Positions 1 to 4,375 of a stretch of DNA of 5,842 nt are shown here, in pieces. Origin of the DNA: an uncultured Oscillibacter sp. GTDB lineage: Bacteria; Bacillota; Clostridia; Oscillospirales; Oscillospiraceae. Numbering within the stretch: the stretch's first letter is position 1; the number at the start of each line of letters is the position of its first letter. The notes beneath the pieces are model-generated. The model had not been told where the DNA came from, ran no database searches, and saw only the letters and a list, made by a program, of their open reading frames with translations. The stretch spans positions 1-5,842 of the forward strand of contig CAMXNV010000135.1 of NCBI GenBank assembly GCA_947245315.1. The letters run 5' to 3'. The position numbers and the translations under genes are program-made.

Positions 1-68
1 TATAGGCGGCGATTGCAAGTATTTTTCCGCAATTGGGCGGGATCGGGCGAAAATATTTTGAGAAAAGG

Positions 69-105
69 AACCGGCGGCCTCCCCCGCCCGCCGGGAGGGC
101 CGGTT
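69..105 (-). terminator. Strong GC hairpin, possible minus-strand terminator
   Basis: AACCGG (69-74) pairs with CCGGTT (100-105), and CCTCCC (78-83) pairs with GGGAGG (93-98). A small asymmetric internal loop separates the two helices. Read on the minus strand, the hairpin is followed by CCTTTTCTC and then an A/T-rich stretch, which is a weak U-tract. On the plus strand it is followed by TTTCGCC, a poorer match. It may end the leftward transcript of spoIIID and the small gene, or a gene beyond the left edge. The broken U-run keeps confidence moderate. Confidence 0.45.
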
Positions 106-166
106 TCGCCGTCCGGGGATGCTTTTCTATAGGATAGCACAAAACGGGCCGGAATTCCAGGACTTT

Positions 167-175
167 TTCTGATTT
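167..175. repeat. Left 9-bp target-site duplication (TTCTGATTT)
   Basis: This is an exact direct copy of 333-341. It touches the left terminal repeat of the 176-332 element with no gap. Removing the element plus one copy would leave a single TTCTGATTT. Confidence 0.6.
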
Positions 176-332
176 GGGAGTGTCCGAACGCGCACTTTAT
201 GACGTTTGATATTTCCCTGGCATTGTGTAGGGGCGATTATCAATCGCCCCTCCTCCGGGAAGTCCGGCATTTGAAGAGGACGGGCGGCTGATAGCCGCCC
301 CTACAATAAAATCTGCCAATCGGACACACCCC
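176..332. mobile_element. MITE-like non-autonomous element with inverted ends and 9-bp flanking duplication
   Basis: The left end GGGAGTGTCCGA (176-187) is a near-perfect inverted copy of TCGGACACACCCC (320-332). The 9-bp sequence TTCTGATTT occurs directly outside both ends, at 167-175 and 333-341, as expected for a target-site duplication made on insertion. The 157-bp interior has no plausible gene and contains the REPIN-like double hairpin at 226-305. The size, the lack of coding capacity and the abutting duplication fit a MITE mobilised in trans by a transposase encoded elsewhere. Duplications of 8-9 bp occur in several IS families (IS256 and IS4-type among them), but I cannot assign a parent from the ends alone. 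Confidence 0.6.
226..305. repeat. REPIN-like double-hairpin repeat, family A copy 1
   Basis: Two inverted 28-nt arms begin TGTAGGGGCG and end CGCCCCTACA. Each arm is itself a hairpin: AGGGGCGATT (229-238) with AATCGCCCCT (242-251), and GGGCGGCT (282-289) with AGCCGCCC (293-300), both with 3-nt loops. The arms differ at about five positions, and the differences in the stems are compensatory (GATT/AATC against GGCT/AGCC), so folding is preserved. The spacer contains CTCCGGGAAGTCCGG, similar to the spacer of the copy at 5006-5090. REPIN is a structural label: two REP-like hairpins in inverted orientation. No RAYT (REP-associated) transposase gene is in the window. Confidence 0.7.
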
Positions 333-341
333 TTCTGATTT
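333..341. repeat. Right 9-bp target-site duplication (TTCTGATTT)
   Basis: This is the second exact copy of the 9-mer at 167-175. It directly abuts the right inverted end (320-332) of the MITE-like element. Confidence 0.6.
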
Positions 342-371
342 CGGCGGCGCCGCCCCTTCCGCGCCCTCCCA

Positions 372-408
372 GGACGGCAAAAGCCGCCCATGACCTCTCC
401 GGCCATGG
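372..408 (-). other. Two adjacent hairpins favoured in minus-strand RNA
   Basis: The arms 372-378 and 383-389 form one hairpin with a 4-nt loop, and 388-395 with 401-408 form another with a 5-nt loop. They share two bases, so the two folds compete at the junction. Each has one A:C mismatch when read as plus-strand RNA; both become G:U pairs in minus-strand RNA. This fits a structured 3' region downstream of the small minus-strand gene ending at 450. There is no U-tract, so it is not a canonical terminator. Confidence 0.35.
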
Positions 409-449
409 ACGGCAGATTTCTCGCTGCATCTCCGGCGCTCCCGGCGGGC

Positions 450-779
450 TCAGTCCGCCTCCTCCTCGCCGGGGCGGTCCTCCGGCTCCTCCGCCGCCAG
501 CTGCTCCAGCAGCACCTTGATGTCCGCCAGCAGCTGATTCTGATAGGACAGGGCGCAGCGGATATAGTGCATCGCCGGCTCCGGCGCGGCGGCCCGGCCT
601 CCCCCCTCCACGGGGTGGGGCCAGCGGCGGACCTCCGGCTCGGGGTGTCCGGCCCGCGGGGCCCCCGTGCCCCAGCCCGCCGAGCCGGGACCGCCCCCGG
701 GAAACCGGGAGGCCGGTACGGCCCGCACGGTGCGCTCACCGGACGGGGACCGGCCCCGGCCATGTTGACGATTTGCCAT
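450..779 (-). CDS. Small uncharacterised protein, second gene after spoIIID
   Basis: This encodes 109 aa that I cannot assign to a named family. Residues 1-69 are low-complexity and rich in Gly, Pro and Arg, with no obvious fold. Residues 70-96 (beginning MHYIRCALSYQ) look like one amphipathic helix with regular Leu/Ile spacing and could mediate self-association. Residues 97-109 form an acidic tail. The start is supported by GAGGAGG about 10 nt upstream. Third codon positions are strongly G/C-rich in this frame, as in neighbouring real genes. It begins 26 nt after the spoIIID stop, so co-transcription is likely and a role in sporulation or the spore coat is a reasonable guess, but only from position and composition. 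A shorter protein starting at Met70 (40 aa) is possible, but I see no better ribosome binding site for it. Confidence 0.6.
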   Translation of the reverse strand: MANRQHGRGRSPSGERTVRAVPASRFPGGGPGSAGWGTGAPRAGHPEPEVRRWPHPVEGGGRAAAPEPAMHYIRCALSYQNQLLADIKVLLEQLAAEEPEDRPGEEEAD

Positions 780-805
780 GATAAGGGTCCCTCCTCGCGC
801 GGCGT

Positions 806-1054
806 TCAGTCGCCGCGGTATTTTTTGCGGGTGGCGATGCCGCCCCGGATGTGCCGCTGGGCCTTGTTCACGTCCAGCACTTCCTTGACCTGTAGGTACA
901 GCGGACGGTTGAACAGGGGCAGCCGCTCGGAGATGTCCTTGTGCACCGTGCTCTTGCTGACGCCGAACCTCTGGGCGGCGGCCCGAACTGTGGCCCGGTT
1001 TTCTATGATGTAAAGAGCCAGGCGCTCCGCCCGCTCCTCCATGTTTCCCTTCAA
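806..1054 (-). CDS. spoIIID: Sporulation transcriptional regulator SpoIIID
   Basis: This is an 82-aa DNA-binding protein of the SpoIIID family, which in Bacillus and clostridia acts in the mother cell during sporulation, activating and repressing sigma-E-dependent genes. The helix-turn-helix lies at about residues 22-43 and contains the family signature FGVSKSTVHKD. It is followed by ERLP, a VKEVLDVNKA stretch and the conserved basic tail around RHIRGG and KKY. I chose the TTG at 1054 because clostridial homologues begin roughly MKxxxEER, four residues ahead of the internal ATG at 1042. The sequence upstream (GGGAG and GAGGG) can act as a ribosome binding site. The much longer reading frame opening at 1195 would start upstream of the likely promoter and is rejected. 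The gene diverges from the aldo/keto reductase operon and is followed by the small gene at 779-450. Confidence 0.93.
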   Translation of the reverse strand: MKGNMEERAERLALYIIENRATVRAAAQRFGVSKSTVHKDISERLPLFNRPLYLQVKEVLDVNKAQRHIRGGIATRKKYRGD

Positions 1055-1085
1055 AACACCCTCACTCCCTGCCTCTTGTTGGTCC

Positions 1086-1113
1086 ATCCTATGCGCCCCG
1101 GCGGCGGGATATG
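1086..1113 (-). promoter_or_regulatory. Putative sigma-E-type promoter for spoIIID
   Basis: On the minus strand, CATATC (1113-1108) supplies an ATA core for the -35 region. CATAGGAT (1093-1086) resembles the sigma-E -10 pattern CATAnnnT, with 16 nt between ATA and CATA. The predicted start site near 1079 leaves a leader of about 25 nt before the TTG at 1054. In Bacillus, spoIIID is transcribed by sigma-E, so element and gene agree. The match is by eye and degenerate. Confidence 0.5.
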
Positions 1114-1188
1114 TTTCCGGAGGGGAAAGAGCCCGGAAAGGAGAGCAAAAAGTTGGGCCCGGTTTTTCCGGAGGGACGAAAAAAGCTC

Positions 1189-1219
1189 TTGACATGGAGT
1201 GGGCTCCACATGGTATGCT
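1189..1219 (+). promoter_or_regulatory. MerR-type promoter of the aldo/keto reductase operon
   Basis: The perfect -35 TTGACA (1189-1194) and the extended -10 TGG-TATGCT (1211-1219) are 19 nt apart, two more than the sigma-A optimum. The dyad TGGAG-tggg-CTCCA (1195-1208) begins directly after the -35. An over-long 19-bp spacer holding a dyad that starts at the -35 is the hallmark of promoters untwisted by MerR-family activators, including the AdhR/NmlR branch that responds to aldehydes and electrophiles. No MerR gene is visible here, so the regulator would be encoded elsewhere. The leader to the ATG at 1249 is short. Confidence 0.6.
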
Positions 1220-1248
1220 GGGCTCATCAAAAAGAAGGAGGGTTCGCG

Positions 1249-2397
1249 ATGCGATACCGTGTTTTGGGCCGGAGCGGCCTGCGGGCCGGGGAGATCGGCG
1301 TGGGCTGCGAGGGCTTCCTGGAGAAGACGCCGGAGGAGGTCCGGGAGTGGGTGGACGTGATGGAGGCCGCCGGGGTCAACTGCATCGACCTCTACGCCCC
1401 CCATCCGGACTTCCGCTCAAACCTGGGCCGGGCCCTCCGGGGCCGGAGGGAGAAGTTCATCCTCCAGGCTCATCTCTGCACCATCTGGAAGGACGGGCAG
1501 TACAAGCGGACCCGGGACATGGCCGAGGTCCGGGAGGGCTTTGAGGACCAGCTCCGCCGTCTGGAGACGGACCACGTGGAGATCGCCATGGTCCACTATG
1601 TGGATTCCCTGGCGGACTGGGAGCAGGTCCGGACGGGGCCCGTCATGGACTACGCCCTGGCGCTGAAGGCCCGGGGCACGGCGGGCTGCCTGGGCCTCTC
1701 CAGCCACAACCCCCAGGTGGCCCTGGCGGCGGCGGAGTCCGGCCTCATCGACGTGCTGATGTTCAGCGTGAATCCCTGCTACGATCTCCAGCCCGCCGGG
1801 GAGGACGTGGAGGAGCTCTGGGCCCCCAAGAACTACGCCGCCCCCCTGGTGAACATGGACCCGGAGCGCCAGGCCCTCTACGAGACCTGCCAGCGGCTGG
1901 GGGTGGGCATCACGGTGATGAAGGCCTTCGGCGGCGGGGACCTGCTCAGCGGGGAGCTCTCCCCGGCGGGGAGGGCCCTGACGGACTTCCAGTGTCTCCA
2001 GTACGCCCTGGACCGGCCCAGCGTGGGCTGCGTCATGTCCGGGGCCAGGAGCCTGGAGGACCTCCGGCGGAGCATTGCCTTCGAAGATGCGCCGGAGGAG
2101 GAGCGGGACTACGCCGCCGCCCTGGCGGCCCTGCCCAAGATCAGCTGGAAGGGGCACTGCATGTACTGCGGCCACTGCGCCCCCTGCCCCAAGGGCATCG
2201 AGGTGGCCAATGTCACCAAGTTTTTGAACCTGGCCCTGGCCCAGGGGACCGTGCCGGAGACGGTGCGGGAGCACTACGCCGCCCTGGCCCACGGGGCCGG
2301 GGAGTGCGTCCGCTGCGGGGCCTGTGAGAAGCGCTGTCCCTTCGCCGTGCCCGTCATGGAGAACATGGCCCGGGCGGCGGAGCTCTTTGGGAGGTGA
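1249..2397 (+). CDS. Aldo/keto reductase with C-terminal two-cluster ferredoxin domain
   Basis: This 382-aa protein has an aldo/keto reductase TIM barrel (about residues 1-290) fused to a ferredoxin-like tail. Barrel signatures are MRYRVLGRSGL at the start, NCIDLYAP near 44-51, MVHYVDS near 114-120 and LGLSSHNP near 148-155. The tail carries cysteines 304, 307, 310 and 313, then 353, 356, 359 and 363 (the last followed by Pro), sufficient for two [4Fe-4S] clusters. It is probably a cytoplasmic oxidoreductase able to pass electrons between the clusters and a nicotinamide or organic substrate; the substrate is unknown. Compared with the classical AKR tetrad Asp-Tyr-Lys-His, Asp47 and His116 are present, but by simple alignment the Tyr and Lys positions fall on His52 and His75. 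The start is set by AAGGAGG (1235-1241), 7 nt before the ATG. It is the first gene of a three-gene operon. Confidence 0.9.
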   Translation: MRYRVLGRSGLRAGEIGVGCEGFLEKTPEEVREWVDVMEAAGVNCIDLYAPHPDFRSNLGRALRGRREKFILQAHLCTIWKDGQYKRTRDMAEVREGFEDQLRRLETDHVEIAMVHYVDSLADWEQVRTGPVMDYALALKARGTAGCLGLSSHNPQVALAAAESGLIDVLMFSVNPCYDLQPAGEDVEELWAPKNYAAPLVNMDPERQALYETCQRLGVGITVMKAFGGGDLLSGELSPAGRALTDFQCLQYALDRPSVGCVMSGARSLEDLRRSIAFEDAPEEERDYAAALAALPKISWKGHCMYCGHCAPCPKGIEVANVTKFLNLALAQGTVPETVREHYAALAHGAGECVRCGACEKRCPFAVPVMENMARAAELFGR

Positions 2398-2402
2398 GGA
2401 CC

Positions 2403-2828
2403 ATGGGCCAAATCCGCACGGTCCTCGTCCTGGACGGCCAGGGGGGCGGCGTGGGCAGCCAGCTGGTGAAGCTGCTGCGCCCCAGGCTTCCGGAGGACTG
2501 CCGCCTCCTCTGCGTGGGGACCAACGTGGCGGCCACGGGAGCCATGCTCCGGGCGGGAGCCGCCCAGGGAGCCACGGGGGAGAACGCCGTGCTCTACAAC
2601 GCCCCCCGGGCGGACCTGATCCTAGGCCCCATCGGCGTCATCCTGGCGAACGGCATCCTGGGGGAGGTGTCCCCCGCCATGGCCGCCGCCGTCTCCGGCT
2701 CCGGGGCCGTGAAGATCTTGATTCCCTCCGCCTCCTGCGGGGTCCACGTGGCGGGGGTGGAGGAGCGCCGCCTGGAGGAGTACCTCCGGCAGGCGGCGGA
2801 CCTGGCGGCCCGGGAGCTGGGCCTATGA
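2403..2828 (+). CDS. DUF3842 family protein
   Basis: This 141-aa protein has the full pattern of the DUF3842 family, small Firmicutes proteins of unknown function. A beta strand and glycine-rich turn (VLVLDGQGGGVG, about residues 7-18) suggest a Rossmann-like nucleotide-binding start. The GTN near 40, the AGAAQGATGENAV block (51-63), GPIGVI (75-80) and the KILIP strand (104-108) follow. There is no signal peptide or membrane segment, so it is cytoplasmic. I chose the ATG at 2403, with GGAGG 8 nt upstream, over a GTG at 2394 that lies inside that ribosome binding region and overlaps the previous stop. The gene begins 5 nt after the reductase stop. Its own stop overlaps the next start (ATGA), which points to translational coupling. 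Function cannot be stated; binding a nucleotide cofactor is an inference from the glycine-rich loop. Confidence 0.9.
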   Translation: MGQIRTVLVLDGQGGGVGSQLVKLLRPRLPEDCRLLCVGTNVAATGAMLRAGAAQGATGENAVLYNAPRADLILGPIGVILANGILGEVSPAMAAAVSGSGAVKILIPSASCGVHVAGVEERRLEEYLRQAADLAARELGL

Positions 2829-3970
2829 GCTTCCTGGAGACCGCCCGGGAGCACTGGGCCCGCTACCCTCTGATGGAGCCCCAGGACTTCGCCAAGCTGG
2901 CCTATCAGAGCGCCTTCGGCCCCGCCCATATGGTTCAGAGCCCGGACAGGGTCCTGGCGGCCCTGCTGGCGGAGCGGAAAGAGGCCGGGGCGGAGCCCCT
3001 TCCCATAGAGCCCATCGGGAACGGCCTGTGCCGCTTCCACATCACCCAGGCCCTCTCCACCCTCTCGGAGCTGCCGCTGGTGGGGCGGATGTTCACCCTG
3101 ACCGTGGCCTCCGTGGAGGGGACGGAGGCCGGGCTGGCGGAGCGGCTGGAGGCCCTGGAGGCCCTGCCCGTCCCGGGGCTGGGGGAGTACCTGGCCTCCT
3201 GGCGGCGGGAGGGCTGCCCGCCGGTTTCCCACAGCGAGGCCTTCCGGAGGGCCTACAACCCCCACTACCGGGTTTTGCAGACGAAGCTGGCGTCCTTCCT
3301 CCCGGCCCTGGTTCCCCTGGACCGGCTGAGCCGGGAGCACTACGCCGCGTATCTGCGCCTGCCCCGCCCGGGGGATCAGGGGCCGGGGGAGCGCCCCAGC
3401 GCCTATCTGCGGAGGCACGGTGTCCAGCCCTATCTTGCGGCCGTGGACGGCCGGTGCGGCAGCGGGAAGACGGGCTTCTCCGGCATCGCGGAGCAGCTGA
3501 TTCCCGGGGCGAAGCACATCGCCCACATGGACGACTTCTATCTCCCCTGGGAGCGCCGGGCCCCGGACTGGATGGAGGTCCCCGCCGGGAACATGGACCT
3601 GGAGCGGCTCCGGAGGGAGATCCTGGATCCGGTGCGGGAGGGGAGGCCGATGACTTACCGGCCCTTTATTCCCGAGGCCCCCGTGCTGGACGAGTACGGA
3701 GAGCCCGTGGAGGTTGACCCGGACGATGTGGAGCTGATTCTGGTGGAGGGCACCTATTCCCAGCACCCCTCCCTGGCGGGGTACTACGACTATAAAATCT
3801 TCCTCACCTGCGGCCGGGAGGAGCAGACCCGCCGCCTCCAGGCCCGGGAGGGGGACTACTATCCCGCCTTCGACCGGGTGTGGAGGACCTTGGAGGAACG
3901 GTATTTCCAGGCCTGCGGCACGGAGGCCGGGGCCTCGCTGGTGGTGGATACCACGGGGTTCTTCGAGTGA
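2825..3970 (+). CDS. Two-domain protein: uncharacterised N-terminal domain plus uridine-kinase-like P-loop domain
   Basis: This 381-aa protein starts at the ATG overlapping the DUF3842 stop. Residues 1 to about 180 form a domain I cannot name, with conserved-looking blocks FGPAHMV (31-37), CRFHIT (69-74) and HSEAFRRAYNPHYRVL (136-151). Similar HSE...YR..Y.P.YRV patterns recur, from memory, in unannotated Firmicutes proteins. Residues about 200-381 are a nucleoside-kinase-like NTPase of the uridine kinase/phosphoribulokinase group: Walker A GRCGSGKT (209-216), MDDFYLP (235-241), GNMD (255-258), a VEGTYSQHP block (307-315) and a putative arginine-rich lid near 336-341. The likely reaction is ATP-dependent phosphorylation of a small molecule; calling it a uridine kinase would overstate the evidence. 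It is the last gene of the operon, with no clear terminator before rpmE. Confidence 0.85.
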   Translation: MSFLETAREHWARYPLMEPQDFAKLAYQSAFGPAHMVQSPDRVLAALLAERKEAGAEPLPIEPIGNGLCRFHITQALSTLSELPLVGRMFTLTVASVEGTEAGLAERLEALEALPVPGLGEYLASWRREGCPPVSHSEAFRRAYNPHYRVLQTKLASFLPALVPLDRLSREHYAAYLRLPRPGDQGPGERPSAYLRRHGVQPYLAAVDGRCGSGKTGFSGIAEQLIPGAKHIAHMDDFYLPWERRAPDWMEVPAGNMDLERLRREILDPVREGRPMTYRPFIPEAPVLDEYGEPVEVDPDDVELILVEGTYSQHPSLAGYYDYKIFLTCGREEQTRRLQAREGDYYPAFDRVWRTLEERYFQACGTEAGASLVVDTTGFFE

Positions 3971-4013
3971 CGGGGCCGGGAAAAAATATATTTTCCAAAC
4001 GGCGAGAAAAAGC

Positions 4014-4042
4014 TTGCAATTTAAAATGGGCCGTGCTATACT
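4014..4042 (+). promoter_or_regulatory. Sigma-A promoter of rpmE
   Basis: The -35 TTGCAA (4014-4019) and the -10 TATACT (4037-4042) are separated by 17 nt. A TG motif at 4034-4035 makes this an extended -10. The surroundings are markedly A/T-rich compared with the window. Predicted transcription starts near 4049, giving a leader of about 44 nt. This is the cleanest promoter in the window and fits a highly expressed ribosomal gene. Confidence 0.85.
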
Positions 4043-4048
4043 AACAAA

Positions 4049-4092
4049 TGCTGTTATAGCGGAATTCGTTTTAGAAAGGGGTGAACAGAGCA
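4049..4092 (+). promoter_or_regulatory. Possible structured rpmE leader (L31 autoregulation candidate)
   Basis: At the predicted 5' end, TGCTGTT (4049-4055) can pair with AAC (4084-4086) and AGCA (4089-4092), with a 2-nt bulge. This closes a helix directly against the start codon, with the ribosome binding site (AAAGGGGTGA, 4075-4084) mostly in the enclosed strand. L31 leaders that mediate autoregulation are established in E. coli and have been predicted in Firmicutes. I cannot confirm that this is the same motif. Confidence 0.3.
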
Positions 4093-4296
4093 ATGAAGGA
4101 AGGAATCCATCCCAATTATCAGCAGACTACAATTACATGCGCCTGCGGTAATGTGATTGAGACAGGTTCTACCAAGAAGGATATCAAGGTGGAAGTCTGC
4201 TCTAAGTGTCACCCCTTCTTCACCGGCAAGCAGAAGCTGGTGGACACCGGCGGCCGGGTCGCGAAGTTCAACAAGAGGTTCGGCCTGGACAAGTAA
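4093..4296 (+). CDS. rpmE: 50S ribosomal protein L31 (bL31), zinc-binding form
   Basis: This 67-aa type-1 bL31 of normal length bridges the large and small ribosomal subunits. It matches Bacillus RpmE throughout: MKEGIHPNY at the start, CACGN (16-20), ETGS, VEVCSKCHPF (33-42), FTGKQK and a FNKRFGL end. Cys16, Cys18, Cys36 and Cys39 form the zinc site that marks the C+ form, whose zinc can serve as a cellular reserve. I use the ATG at 4093, the family start; a GTG at 4081 falls within the ribosome binding site. The gene has its own promoter and a strong terminator, so it is a single-gene unit. Its codons are less G/C-biased than those of its neighbours, as often seen in highly expressed conserved genes. 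No Zur box was recognised. Confidence 0.97.
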   Translation: MKEGIHPNYQQTTITCACGNVIETGSTKKDIKVEVCSKCHPFFTGKQKLVDTGGRVAKFNKRFGLDK

Positions 4297-4316
4297 GTCC
4301 GACACAGTCACAGCCC

Positions 4317-4349
4317 AAAGAGCGCGCCGTCGTCCGGCGCGCTCTTTTT
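4317..4349 (+). terminator. Rho-independent terminator of rpmE
   Basis: AAAGAGCGCGCCG (4317-4329) and CGGCGCGCTCTTT (4335-4347) are perfectly complementary, giving a 13-bp stem around a 5-nt loop. The T-run at 4345-4349 overlaps the 3' arm. It lies 20 nt after the rpmE stop. This is an ideal intrinsic terminator. Confidence 0.93.
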
Positions 4350-4375
4350 CGTGTATTTGAGGAAGGGAGGCCCCC

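Noticed and set aside
131..136. Possible leftward promoter with TATCCT -10 and extended TG
   Set aside because: No acceptable -35 lies at 16-18 nt, and the transcript would run almost at once into the 69-105 hairpin.
197..763. 188-aa minus-strand reading frame
   Set aside because: It overlaps the better-supported gene at 450-779 in another frame, is Arg/Pro/Gly-rich as expected of a GC-rich shadow, and runs through the MITE and REPIN.
390..1013. 207-aa plus-strand reading frame opposite spoIIID and the small gene
   Set aside because: It is antisense to a clear SpoIIID gene, and the codon bias fits a shadow frame.
806..1195. Long 129-aa version of SpoIIID starting at the minus-strand ATG at 1195
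   Set aside because: The N-terminal 47 residues have no family match, and the start would lie upstream of the likely sigma-E promoter.
1417..2292. 291-aa minus-strand reading frame inside the aldo/keto reductase
   Set aside because: It is a shadow of a well-recognised gene with a composition typical of antisense high-GC sequence.
2394..2396. GTG start for DUF3842
   Set aside because: It lies within the ribosome binding region serving the ATG at 2403, and the family begins next to the VLVLDGQGGG strand.
2324..2824. 167-residue upstream extension of the kinase fusion
   Set aside because: It is a Pro/Gly/Arg-rich translation out of frame with the reductase end and DUF3842. The ATGA overlap at 2825 gives a natural start.
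3979..3996. GGAAAA...TTTTCC hairpin after the kinase gene as a terminator
   Set aside because: The stem is A/T-rich and weak with no T-tract after it, so the operon end remains undefined.
2594..4093. 499-aa minus-strand reading frame opposite DUF3842, the kinase fusion and the rpmE promoter
   Set aside because: It has no recognisable domain and is fully antisense to two recognised genes and a strong promoter. Long open antisense frames are common at this G+C.
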